Positions 1 to 7,384 are shown, counted from the stretch's first letter. The stretch: DNA of 22,923 nt from Rhodospira sp. (GCA_028277295.1 JANQGN010000688.1:1-22923), one strand, 5' to 3'. The notes: generated from the letters alone by a model not told the origin. Program-made: numbers and translations.

Positions 1-2
1 TT

Positions 3-77
3 CATGGCTTTTTGGAGCGCGGCGCCGATGGCTCCAATACCTGGGAAATGACTGGGGCCAGTAATACTATATTGTGA
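3..77 (+). CDS. Possible 3' end of an upstream gene (partial)
   Basis: The frame starting at base 3 is open from the window edge and ends at TGA 75-77. It would encode a 24-residue C-terminal stretch ending TGASNTIL. The peptide has a natural composition, whereas the other two forward frames stop earlier. Nothing in it identifies a family, and 24 codons are too few to establish coding. It may equally be non-coding. Confidence 0.22.
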   Translation, partial: HGFLERGADGSNTWEMTGASNTIL

Positions 78-207
78 CGTTGGTCATTGTTCCGCGCCGC
101 GTTATCATGGGTTCAGATGGTCGTGGATTCAAGTCCTGTTCCCGTGGTCGTGCTCTGAAAACGCGAAAACACGTTACTCATGGAGGGGTTCCGTACGCAT
201 GTGAGGG

Positions 208-303
208 CCCACTCGGAAAGTGTCGGAAACAGTCATGTCTCGTGTATCGATCCCTGAGTAGCATGCCGTATGTGATGTTTCTCAGGGCGTTCCAGACAGA
301 CAC
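208..303 (-). repeat. Dispersed intergenic repeat, copy A (inverted)
   Basis: Read on the minus strand from 303, this copy begins GTGTCTGTCTGGAACGCC, contains CACATACGGCATG, then CAGGGATC, and ends near CACTTTCCGAG. The same ordered blocks occur on the plus strand at 7385-7485 and 7603-7700. The blocks GTGYCTGTCYGGAA and CACATACGGCATG are shared almost exactly with copy B. Copy A lacks about 18 bases of the central part seen in B and C. Confidence 0.7.
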
Positions 304-592
304 GGAGAGGATCGTATACATCTATTTCTGGACCCGAGATCCACCGCCCCAACAGGCCCATCAGGACATGCTGTCCATAAGGGCGCCGACTCGAGCACAC
401 GCAGCAACCGAAAGATCACAAACGAAAGGGGTGTTCGGGTATTTCCTCTATGTGTCGCCAAGTGTTCATTCGCGTTGGGAGACCTAGCCGAATGGGAAGC
501 TTGATTTTTTCCGATCTCGCTGTACGTTGAATGTGACCGTGCCCGGATTGAGGTTATCACCTGTCGACACCTAGCCTCGGGCAACTCGATCC

Positions 593-605
593 TGTTTCGG
601 AAACA
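593..605. promoter_or_regulatory. Perfect 13-bp palindrome upstream of flp
   Basis: TGTTTC-G-GAAACA is perfectly symmetric. It lies about 190 bases before the pilin start and 33 bases before the CRP-like site. Its size and symmetry fit a dimeric repressor or activator operator. No particular regulator can be named from the sequence. Confidence 0.35.
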
Positions 606-637
606 CCTGGCACGCAGACAAAAAAAACAGTCAAGAG

Positions 638-653
638 TGTGATCAGGGTCACG
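638..653. promoter_or_regulatory. CRP/FNR-family-like binding site
   Basis: The sequence TGTGA-TCAGGG-TCACG matches the CRP consensus TGTGA-N6-TCACA at 9 of 10 defined positions. It lies 138 bases before the pilin ATG. A -10-like hexamer, CATGAT at 675-680, sits where a class II (centre near -41.5) activator site would place it, with a start near 687. The site itself is seen directly; its use and the identity of the regulator are inference. Confidence 0.5.
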
Positions 654-674
654 GTTTGCTAACAGGTATCCGGT

Positions 675-680
675 CATGAT
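675..680 (+). promoter_or_regulatory. Candidate -10 element of the flp promoter
   Basis: CATGAT matches TATAAT at 4 of 6 positions. It is placed correctly relative to the CRP-like site at 638-653 for activator-dependent transcription. No good -35 hexamer precedes it, which is typical of activator-dependent promoters but also weakens the call. It would give a leader of roughly 100 bases before the pilin gene. Confidence 0.25.
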
Positions 681-772
681 CGTGGTGTCGAGAGACCGTA
701 GCCTCTTCGAGAGCAGATTCTGAACGACATGGAACGCGTTCGATAGAACATCGATCGAAGCGCGGCAGCGCG

Positions 773-782
773 AAGGAAGGAG
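773..782 (+). promoter_or_regulatory. Strong ribosome binding site of flp
   Basis: AAGGAAGGAG ends eight bases before ATG 791. It is among the best Shine-Dalgarno matches in the window, as expected for an abundant structural protein. Confidence 0.7.
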
Positions 783-790
783 ACAGAGGA

Positions 791-964
791 ATGTTTGAGA
801 CCATGCTGATCCACCTGAAGGCTCTGGCCCGTGACAACAAGGGCGCCACCGCCATCGAATACGGCATGATCGCGGCCCTGATCGCCGCGATTATCATCGG
901 CGTTATCACCACCATCGGTACCGACTTGCTGGCCAAGTTCAATACCATCGCGGATGGCATCTAA
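791..964 (+). CDS. flp: Flp-type type IVb pilin
   Basis: This gene encodes the 57-residue major Flp pilin, an inner-membrane prepilin that is cleaved and assembled into the Tad pilus. The Flp hallmark GATAIEYGMIAALIA is present. Cleavage after Gly18 would leave a mature protein starting ATAIEYG, with the conserved Glu at mature position 5 followed by Tyr. The hydrophobic helix continues through about residue 44. The short positively charged leader and total length are normal for the family. The start is set by AAGGAAGGAG (773-782), eight bases before ATG. A strong terminator follows at 1050-1082, so the pilin can be made in excess of the machinery genes downstream. Confidence 0.96.
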   Translation: MFETMLIHLKALARDNKGATAIEYGMIAALIAAIIIGVITTIGTDLLAKFNTIADGI

Positions 965-1049
965 TCCGATCGTTCGGCGACGGGTGCGCACGACGACATG
1001 GTCTCCGGCGGAGGATGACGTCGTGTGCCATCCGTTCTTGATCTTCCTG

Positions 1050-1082
1050 CCCGCCCCCGAACCGGGGGCGGGTTTTTCTTTG
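1050..1082 (+). terminator. Rho-independent terminator after flp
   Basis: A perfect 10-bp GC stem (CCCGCCCCCG 1050-1059 with CGGGGGCGGG 1063-1072) closes a three-base loop and is followed by TTTTTCTTTG. This is a classic intrinsic terminator 85 bases after the pilin stop codon. It should end most transcripts there, with read-through or a separate promoter supplying the cpaA-tadC genes. Confidence 0.93.
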
Positions 1083-1239
1083 CTAGAACTGGTTATCGCG
1101 CTTGGCGCGGTGTCGCGCGCCCATCGCTTGAACACCCCGGCCGCCGTGCCTTCGGACGTCAATTCACGGCGAAGGGTCGGGCTTATAACCGCTTGGCCAA
1201 AGCAAGAGCGGCCACGACTCGGCCCGATCATCGCGAAGG

Positions 1240-1797
1240 GTGCCCGCGTTGCCCGAAGACATCAGCCTCCTGACCGCCTGGACGCCCCAGGTCGCCACGA
1301 CCTTGGTGGTCCTTCTCTGTATACTGGCCGCCATCCAGGACGTACTGCGCTTCCAGATCGCCAACGCCTTTCCGGTGGCCCTGATCCTGTTGTTCCTGCT
1401 TACGGCGGCGCTGGCCGGCGCCTGGCCGCTGGAAGCCCTGGGCCTGTCGGCGGGTCTGGCGGCGATCGTGTTCGTCCTGGGCGCTGGCCTGTTCTATGCC
1501 GGCCTCTGGGGCGGAGGCGATGTCAAGCTCCTGGCCGCGCTCACCTTATGGGTCCAACCGGCCTCTCTGCTCGTTTTCCTGGCGTGGGTGGCGATGGCCG
1601 GCGGCGGTGTTGCGCTGGTGCTGCTGGCCGGACGGCTGCTACCGCGAAAAATCAAGGAAAGTCATAAGATTATCAGGAATTTGTTTACCACTGAGCAAGG
1701 AAACCGTCAGAACATACCGTATGGGCTTGCAATCATGATCGGGACTCTGATCATCTGGAGAGGTGGCGGGTTGGGTCCGCCCGCCGGCGCCCTCTGA
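1240..1797 (+). CDS. cpaA: Prepilin peptidase CpaA/TadV (A24 family)
   Basis: This is an integral inner-membrane aspartyl protease that removes the leader of the Flp prepilin. The 185-residue protein is almost entirely hydrophobic, with several membrane segments. The two family aspartates are visible: Asp34 in AAIQDVLRFQIAN and Asp94 in the signature GGGDVKL. The NIPYGLAI motif near the C-terminus is also typical. It lacks the N-terminal methyltransferase domain of PilD-type enzymes, as is normal for CpaA/TadV. The start is uncertain. GTG 1240 is the longest choice, but GAAGGG (1235-1240) is better spaced for TTG 1249, which would remove three residues. The last third (1648-1740) is distinctly AT-rich compared with the rest. 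Confidence 0.93.
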   Translation: MPALPEDISLLTAWTPQVATTLVVLLCILAAIQDVLRFQIANAFPVALILLFLLTAALAGAWPLEALGLSAGLAAIVFVLGAGLFYAGLWGGGDVKLLAALTLWVQPASLLVFLAWVAMAGGGVALVLLAGRLLPRKIKESHKIIRNLFTTEQGNRQNIPYGLAIMIGTLIIWRGGGLGPPAGAL

Positions 1798-1873
1798 CGG
1801 CGATGCCCTGACCCACGGTCGCGATGGGCGGGGCGGAGGGGGTGGATAGCCCCAGCAAGCGGGAGCGAATGCC

Positions 1874-3136
1874 ATGCGCGTGGTCTTGATAATCGTGCTG
1901 TTCGTGGCCCTCGCCGCGGCGGGGGGCGCGGCCTATCTCGCCAGCGACTATCTTGCCCGGCAACGCGAACTGGCCAGCCAGGGCGTCGAACAACTCCCCA
2001 CGTTCACGGGACAGCGGGTGATGGTCGCCGATCGCGAGATTGAGGCCGGCGCGACGATGCGTGACACGCAGGTCCGATGGCAACCCTGGCCACCCGAAGA
2101 CATCCGGCCCGGATACAAGGTCATCGGCTCCGTCGAGGGTGAGACGGAAGCGCAGGTTTTCTCCCAGCGCAATCGGCTGGAACAGGGCGTCAACGGCAAG
2201 ATCGTGCGCCGCCTCATCGCGCCGGGTGAACCGATCACCGACGCCATGCTGTTCCGTCGCGCCGACGCAGGCTTCATGGCCGGCGCCCTGGAGCCGGGGA
2301 AGGTAGCGATCTCAGTCGAGGTCACGCCCGGTACCGGCGGCACGGGGTTCATTAAGCCTGGCGACCGCGTCAACGTGATGCTCACCCACGACCTGCGCGA
2401 CACCTTGCCGAGCACCGTCATCGCCCAGGCCGGGTTGCAGGGCGTCGCCTTGCGCCATGTATCGGAAACCGTCGTCGAGTCGGTGCGCGTCATGGCCGTG
2501 GACCAGACCTTCGAGGAAAACGATGGCAAGCCCGAGGAGGTGGATACGGTCACCCTGGAGGTCGACCCCAGCCAGGCCGAAACGATTGCCCTGGCGGAAA
2601 CCATGGGCGACGTCGCGCTGGTGCTCCGTGGCCTGTCCGACACCGAGAAACCGGTGGGGCTGGCCGCCCTGCTGGGTCTCGGGGACGAGCGTGGTCCGAT
2701 GGGCCACCAGGTGGTCAGTGATCGCGGCATCAGCCCAGGGATCGCCCGCATGATCGACATCGCGCAGGGGGGCGACGGGCAAGCTGGAGACATCGCGGAT
2801 CTGCGTCGGCAACTCGACCGCATGGAACAGCAGTTGGAACGGGAGCGGGCCGAACGGGCGCGTCTTGAAGAGCAGCAGGCCGAACAGGTTCGCCGCATGA
2901 TCGAGGAGCTGGGCCGCTCATCCCAGGGCGCGGGGGCCGTGCCGGCGCCCCCGCCGCCGACGTGGTCCGTCACCGTTCACCGGGTCCGCGACGACGAGAT
3001 TGAACAGGAAACCGTCGGTACGTCCCCGGAGGACGAGGAGACGGCGGACCCGGGAGCCGGATCGCCCCTACCGGTGGACATTGGCGCCCTGCCGGGCGAC
3101 GACATTCCATCCGATGAAATCCTTATACAGGAATAG
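1874..3136 (+). CDS. cpaB: Tad pilus assembly protein CpaB/RcpC
   Basis: CpaB/RcpC is a periplasmic, membrane-anchored Tad component thought to stabilise the secretin complex. The 420-residue protein opens with an N-terminal membrane anchor (about residues 3-25). A SAF-type domain follows at about 45-115, containing VMVADREIEAGATMRD and RRLIAPGEPITDAML. The conserved RcpC core includes VEVTPGTGGTGFIKPGDRVN and continues to about residue 255. The C-terminus is unusual: a predicted coiled coil at about 305-345, rich in E, R and Q, then an acidic, proline-containing tail to 420. This makes it clearly longer than the roughly 260-300 residues common in the family. The start is set by GGGAG (1861-1865), eight bases before ATG. 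The gap to cpaA is 76 bases. Confidence 0.93.
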   Translation: MRVVLIIVLFVALAAAGGAAYLASDYLARQRELASQGVEQLPTFTGQRVMVADREIEAGATMRDTQVRWQPWPPEDIRPGYKVIGSVEGETEAQVFSQRNRLEQGVNGKIVRRLIAPGEPITDAMLFRRADAGFMAGALEPGKVAISVEVTPGTGGTGFIKPGDRVNVMLTHDLRDTLPSTVIAQAGLQGVALRHVSETVVESVRVMAVDQTFEENDGKPEEVDTVTLEVDPSQAETIALAETMGDVALVLRGLSDTEKPVGLAALLGLGDERGPMGHQVVSDRGISPGIARMIDIAQGGDGQAGDIADLRRQLDRMEQQLERERAERARLEEQQAEQVRRMIEELGRSSQGAGAVPAPPPPTWSVTVHRVRDDEIEQETVGTSPEDEETADPGAGSPLPVDIGALPGDDIPSDEILIQE

Positions 3137-3156
3137 CTTGTTAACCATTTCTGATG

Positions 3157-3210
3157 TAGTATCCTAACGTATCTCCTCAAAGGACTTTGCGGTTGGGTAA
3201 TATCCTAACC
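3157..3210 (+). repeat. Direct repeat TARTATCCTAAC in the cpaB-cpaC gap
   Basis: TAGTATCCTAAC (3157-3168) and TAATATCCTAAC (3198-3209) differ at one base and are offset by 41 bases, about four DNA turns. The second copy lies inside an imperfect palindrome, GGTTGGGTAATATCCTAACC (3191-3210). The gap is also AT-richer than its surroundings. It may be an operator pair or an internal promoter region; neither is established. Confidence 0.35.
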
Positions 3211-3247
3211 AAGCGGACGGTGACCGCACTCGGGAGGACGGCACGTC

Positions 3248-5302
3248 GTGACCCCGGCCTTGACATTCCTGCCTCCGCATCGCGGCCGCGATCGTCCTCG
3301 GCTGGCGCTGGCGCTCGCCGTCGCGCTGAGCGCGGGGACCATTGCCCTGGCCCTGACAAGCGGCCGGGCAACCGCGGCCGATGATCAGACGCGCGCCTTG
3401 ATCCGCACCCTGGATCCCCTACCCCCGGTGTCGATGGAAACGGTCCAACCGCCCGCCCCGTCGATCGAGCCCGTCGTCACGGAGCCAGCCGCGCCCGCGG
3501 CGTCGACACCGCTCGACCCGGCCCCACCGACCGCGCCGGCCACGAACGCCATGGACCCCGCGCCCCTGCCCTCGACTCATGCCGCCGAGGACACGCCGGT
3601 GATCGGCGACCAGCGTTCGGGGACCGACAGCACACAAGAGGAACGCGCCGAGCCAGGCAGCGTCGCTGCCTCCGCCACGACCGCCGACGGCGCCCTGGAG
3701 TGGCAGTGGTCGCCGTCAGGTCGGGCACCCACCGCCTCTGCCCAGCTCATCCCCATTGCGCCGACCATCGGCGGGGCCGTCGCGACACCGCCGCGCCCAA
3801 CGGCTCCAGCGCCAACGCCCGCGCCCATCGACGCCCCAGACGTTGCCCCACGTCCCACCCCACCAGCGGGGCGGGACCCTTTGCCGGTGGCCACCCCGCC
3901 GCCGGCACCCGAGGACCTCGCCTCGACCGACACGCTTGGCCTGAACGGTGCCGACGTCATACGGCCCGTCCAGCATCGGTTGCCGGTGGGCGTGCATCGC
4001 GACGGTGACCTGATCATCGCCACCGTTGGCAAGGCCATAGAAATTCCGGTCGACCGCCCGTTCCAGGATGTCGTTGTCCCCCGTCCGGAAGTGGCCGAGG
4101 TGGTCGTCCTTCAGCCCGGCAAGGTGTTCGTCGCCACGCGCGGCGTCGGCTCGACCAATTTGTTGTTGGTGGATACCCGAGGCCGGGTGGTGCGCAATGT
4201 GGAGGTGGTGGTCGAGGCGGATCTTGAGGGGCTGCGCCGCGCGCTGGCCAAGATCATGCCCAACAGCCGGATCGAGGTGACGCCCACCCAGGGCGGCGTG
4301 GTGTTGACGGGCCAAGTGGGCTCGGTCGCGGCTGCGGACAATGCCGCCCGGGTCGCCGCTCAGTTCGCGGGCGGCGATGGCGGCGAGGTCATCAACTCCC
4401 TGGCCGTGGCCGGCGATCAGCAGGTCTTGCTGAACGTGACGGTTGCCGAAATGAACCGTACGGTTCGAAAGGTCATGGACAACAGCCTGTCCTTCAACAC
4501 AGGAACGGGCGACTCGTTGTTCGAGGGAACCGCTCTAGACGCGATCGCGGGTGGCCCCCTGGTCGAGGTCGATGGCCTGGTCAACCCTGGATCGGGCACG
4601 ATCCGTATCTCCGACCCGGCCGGCAACACCCTGAACATTGAACAGCTGGAAGAGCAACGACTGATCAAGGTGTTGGCCGAACCCAGTCTGACCGCCATTT
4701 CTGGAGAAACCGCCAACTTCCTCGCCGGCGGCGAGTTCCCCGTTCCCGTCGGTCGCGACCAGGACGGTCGTGTGATCATTGAGTTCAAGGAGTTCGGCGT
4801 CGGCCTGTCCTTTACGCCGGTGGTTCTATCGGACAATCAGATCAGCCTGCGTGTCAGAACCGAGGTGAGCCGCATCGCCGACGAATTCACCTTCGTCCTG
4901 GACAACCTGGTCATTCCTGGCTTGAGCGTGCGTCGCGCCAACAGCACCGTCATGCTGCCCTCGGGCGGGAGCCTGATGATCGCCGGCCTGCTACAGGACG
5001 AGGATCGCAATGCTGTCCAGGGTTTCCCGGGGCTGAAGGACCTGCCTGTGCTGGGCGCCCTGTTCCGCAGCCACGACTTCGAGAATCAACGGTCTGAGCT
5101 GGTTGTGCTCGTTCAAGCCTTCAAGGTGCGCCCGCGCGAGTTCGGCCCCACCTTATCGGCGCCCACCGATGGCTTTAAGCCCGCCGACGACATCGACATC
5201 TATCTGTTCGGCAAGCTGCACGACCGCTATGGCGGAGGGCCCGGCACGGGCGATCGGCCCGCCTTCTCGGTCTCGGCCCCGGTCGGCTACATCATGGAGT
5301 AA
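3248..5302 (+). CDS. cpaC: Tad pilus secretin CpaC/RcpA
   Basis: CpaC forms the outer-membrane channel through which the Flp pilus passes. The 684-residue protein begins with a Sec signal peptide (hydrophobic core about residues 18-38, likely cleaved after RATAA). A long Pro/Ala/Thr-rich segment runs to about residue 235. The pilus secretin N-domain follows (about 245-315, including IPVDRPFQDVVV). Next comes a BON-like domain (about 318-385, with GGVVLTGQVGSVAAADNAAR). The secretin core runs from about 465 to 630, with LIKVLAEPSLTAISGETANF, RRANSTVMLPSGGSLMIAGL and GFPGLKDLPVLGALF. The start is GTG, supported by GGGAGGA (3232-3238) nine bases upstream. The roughly 185-residue low-complexity linker is unusual and makes the protein longer than the usual CpaC of about 500 residues. 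Confidence 0.96.
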   Translation: MTPALTFLPPHRGRDRPRLALALAVALSAGTIALALTSGRATAADDQTRALIRTLDPLPPVSMETVQPPAPSIEPVVTEPAAPAASTPLDPAPPTAPATNAMDPAPLPSTHAAEDTPVIGDQRSGTDSTQEERAEPGSVAASATTADGALEWQWSPSGRAPTASAQLIPIAPTIGGAVATPPRPTAPAPTPAPIDAPDVAPRPTPPAGRDPLPVATPPPAPEDLASTDTLGLNGADVIRPVQHRLPVGVHRDGDLIIATVGKAIEIPVDRPFQDVVVPRPEVAEVVVLQPGKVFVATRGVGSTNLLLVDTRGRVVRNVEVVVEADLEGLRRALAKIMPNSRIEVTPTQGGVVLTGQVGSVAAADNAARVAAQFAGGDGGEVINSLAVAGDQQVLLNVTVAEMNRTVRKVMDNSLSFNTGTGDSLFEGTALDAIAGGPLVEVDGLVNPGSGTIRISDPAGNTLNIEQLEEQRLIKVLAEPSLTAISGETANFLAGGEFPVPVGRDQDGRVIIEFKEFGVGLSFTPVVLSDNQISLRVRTEVSRIADEFTFVLDNLVIPGLSVRRANSTVMLPSGGSLMIAGLLQDEDRNAVQGFPGLKDLPVLGALFRSHDFENQRSELVVLVQAFKVRPREFGPTLSAPTDGFKPADDIDIYLFGKLHDRYGGGPGTGDRPAFSVSAPVGYIME

Positions 5303-5307
5303 GGCCG

Positions 5308-6042
5308 ATGGTCCGCCCCCCGTTGCGCCAGGCGCGGCAGAACCGGAGCGCCAGGCCCCGTCATGGCTCCATGATGCGCCGCATTGCGATCGCCGCGGGG
5401 GTCGCTGTGTCGGTTTCCCTTGGCGCAGGCGGCTGCCATAACGCCGGGAGTATCCGGACCGAAACGCCTTACCAGATCAAGGTGGAGGAAAAGACCTTCC
5501 GTACCGAGGTGCCATTGCCCTGGGTCATCCATCGGGATGGTCGCCGGCGGACAGCGCTTCCTCAAGGTTTCCTGGCTGACTATCAGCGACGTGGACGCAC
5601 ACCCATGCGTCTGATGCCGCCGTCGACCATGACCGCGGCGGACACCGAGGCGGTGCAGGCGCTTGTCGGATGGCTGGAAAGCCAGGGCGTGCCCACCGAG
5701 GTACTCGACCCGATCACAGCGTTTGACTATATCCCTCCCAGCGATGGCCACGTGGGGTTGGCGTTCCGGGGTTATACGGCGATCGTGCCCAATTGCGGCG
5801 ACTGGTCCGGCGAGACCGGCTTCAACCCAAGCGGCATGCCACACACCAACTTTGGGTGCTCCATAACCCGCAATATCGGCCTGATGCTGTCCGACCCCGG
5901 CGATCTGGAGCGCGCGCGGTCCATGGGGAACTATGACGCCGGGCGTATGGTGGTCATTCTGGAAAAGTACCGTGCGGGTGAGACCACCGAGACCAGGGCC
6001 CCGACGCAAGAGGAAGGCGCGATCGCCGATGTTGAGGAATAA
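5308..6042 (+). CDS. cpaD: Tad pilus lipoprotein CpaD
   Basis: CpaD is a small outer-membrane-associated lipoprotein thought to help CpaC form its pore. It is characteristic of alphaproteobacterial Tad loci. The 244-residue protein has a basic N-terminus, a hydrophobic signal segment (about residues 25-40) and a cysteine in SLGAGGC that could be lipidated; the lipobox is imperfect (AGG before Cys). The family core is clear: IVPNCGDWSGE, then NFGCSITRNIGLMLSDPGDL and later DAGRMVVILEKYRAGE. ATG 5308 is chosen because GGAGTAAGG overlaps the end of cpaC just before it, implying translational coupling. Starting at Met22 (5371) or Met23 (5374) would give a more usual signal-peptide length but lacks a ribosome site. 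The acidic tail is short. Confidence 0.92.
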   Translation: MVRPPLRQARQNRSARPRHGSMMRRIAIAAGVAVSVSLGAGGCHNAGSIRTETPYQIKVEEKTFRTEVPLPWVIHRDGRRRTALPQGFLADYQRRGRTPMRLMPPSTMTAADTEAVQALVGWLESQGVPTEVLDPITAFDYIPPSDGHVGLAFRGYTAIVPNCGDWSGETGFNPSGMPHTNFGCSITRNIGLMLSDPGDLERARSMGNYDAGRMVVILEKYRAGETTETRAPTQEEGAIADVEE

Positions 6043-6135
6043 CGCCCGCCGTGCGGCGCGCCCGAGTTCCGCAAAGCTTGGCGGCGGCACAACGCGCCGC
6101 CCCCATGGCGGTGACGGCGGGAGAGAGGCGAGATC

Positions 6136-7341
6136 ATGCGCATCACGGTAGAGGCGTTCGTGATGTCCGAGGAGACTCGCCAGGCGGTCCTGGACGTCTC
6201 AGAGGATGCACGCCTGCGCCGCTCGAAACTGCGGCTTCACGATGGCGGTTTGGCGGTCGCAGCCAAGATCCTGTCGCGCATGGAAAGCCCCACCCTGCTG
6301 GTCCTGGAAAGTGACAAGCAAGAGGACGCCATGCTCGACGACCTCGATGCTGTCGCCGACCATGTGGCGCCCGAGAGCCGCGTCATCGTCTGCGGTATTG
6401 ACAACAACATCGATCTGTATCGACGCCTGCTGGGGATGGGCGTGTCCGACTATTTTGTTGCTCCGCTGACCGCCGAGGACCTGCTCAACACCATCGTGCG
6501 GGTGTGCAGCGACGAGGGCGATGCCGACATGGCGCCCGTGGTTTCGGTCATTGGCGTGCGCGGTGGCGTCGGGGCCAGCGCCCTCGCCTGCAATCTCGCC
6601 TACAGGCTGGGGCACGAGTTGCAGGGCGAGGTGGTGCTTCTGGACCTGGACATCTCGGCCGGCACGGCCGCTGTCAACCTGAACCTCAACCCACGCCAGT
6701 CCGCGGCCGACGTGCTGTCCCAGTCCGAGAACCTGGACAGCCTCTTGCTCGATCGCTACCTGCAGCGCTACGACGATCATCTGATGCTTCTGGGAAGCAA
6801 GGCCCAGTTGGACATCGCCTTCCGCCCTCCCCCCGAGGTGCTCGAGGACTTCCTGAAAATCCTGCGCCGCCAGTATGACGCCGTTGTGCTGGACCTGCCG
6901 CGTCAGTGGTCGGCCTGGGTGCGTGACACGCTGCTGGATTCGACGGCGGTGGCGGTCATCGCCTATCCCGACCTCAGCAACCTTCGCGACGCGCAGAAGA
7001 TGATGAGCTTTCTTTCCGAGAAACGCGGCCTCAACCGCCCAACCAGTCTTATTCTGAACAAGGTGGGCCTGGCCCCCAAGGCTGAGTTGGGAGCCAAGGA
7101 CTTCGAGGAGGTGGTGGGACGCGCGCCAGCCGCTTCACTGCCGTTCGAGCCGGGGGCTTTCGGACAGGCGCTTAACAACGGCGAACCCGTCGTCCGCAAG
7201 GGAGCCAGCAAGGCGTTCAACAAGGCGTTCGGGCAAATGATGACAGCATTGTGGCTCGACGAAACCGCCGGCCAGGCCGGGACCCGCAAACCGGCGAAGA
7301 AAAGCATGCTGAGCGGTCTGATTTCGGCCAAAGGGCGATAG
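6136..7341 (+). CDS. cpaE: Tad pilus assembly ATPase-like protein CpaE/TadZ
   Basis: CpaE/TadZ is a MinD/ParA-superfamily protein that localises the Tad machinery at the cytoplasmic face of the inner membrane. The 401-residue protein has an N-terminal receiver-like domain (about 1-125). A deviant-Walker ATPase domain follows, whose P-loop reads GVRGGVGASALACNLA (from residue 140). The usual GK[ST] is GAS and the leading Lys is Arg; such degeneration is common in CpaE and may mean weak or absent ATP hydrolysis. EVVLLDLDISAGTAAVNLNL and YDAVVLDLPRQWSAWVRDTL match the family's later motifs. The C-terminus is basic (RKPAKKSMLSGLISAKGR), possibly for membrane contact. A purine-rich stretch, GGGAGAGAGGCGAG, precedes ATG. 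It follows cpaD after 93 bases. Confidence 0.94.
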   Translation: MRITVEAFVMSEETRQAVLDVSEDARLRRSKLRLHDGGLAVAAKILSRMESPTLLVLESDKQEDAMLDDLDAVADHVAPESRVIVCGIDNNIDLYRRLLGMGVSDYFVAPLTAEDLLNTIVRVCSDEGDADMAPVVSVIGVRGGVGASALACNLAYRLGHELQGEVVLLDLDISAGTAAVNLNLNPRQSAADVLSQSENLDSLLLDRYLQRYDDHLMLLGSKAQLDIAFRPPPEVLEDFLKILRRQYDAVVLDLPRQWSAWVRDTLLDSTAVAVIAYPDLSNLRDAQKMMSFLSEKRGLNRPTSLILNKVGLAPKAELGAKDFEEVVGRAPAASLPFEPGAFGQALNNGEPVVRKGASKAFNKAFGQMMTALWLDETAGQAGTRKPAKKSMLSGLISAKGR

Positions 7342-7384
7342 GCGGCGGTGCCCGCCACCCGCCCACGGACAGCGCCACCCGTTG

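Larger units (their letters stand above)
78..790. other. Gene-poor upstream region of the pilin gene
   Basis: I see no convincing gene here. The open frames on both strands have poor composition and overlap a dispersed repeat. Base composition is visibly less GC-rich than in the genes. The stretch contains an inverted copy of the dispersed repeat (208-303), a perfect palindrome (593-605), a CRP/FNR-like site (638-653) and the likely pilin promoter and ribosome binding site. It is best read as a regulatory leader plus decayed intergenic DNA. Confidence 0.6.

Noticed and set aside
73..88. Second CRP-like site TGTGA-CGTTGG-TCATT
   Set aside because: Only 8 of 10 defined bases match, it overlaps a possible stop codon, and it is about 700 bases from flp with no promoter beside it.
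119..150. tRNA-like 3' half (GGTCGTGG-ATTCAA-GTCC, similar to a T-arm)
   Set aside because: The putative T-stem does not pair, there is no acceptor or anticodon arm, and no CCA. At most a chance resemblance or long-decayed remnant.
74..487. 137-codon open frame on the + strand before flp
   Set aside because: It has poor, arginine- and serine-rich composition, no good ribosome site, and runs through inverted repeat copy A. It looks like chance open sequence.
608..624. Sigma-54 promoter starting CTGGCACG
   Set aside because: The -24 half matches well, but the required -12 GC is AA, so the spacing and second element fail.
6140..7341. CpaE P-loop without GK[ST] as a broken gene
   Set aside because: Degenerate P-loops are usual in CpaE/TadZ proteins, and the frame is intact at full length, so it is not a pseudogene.
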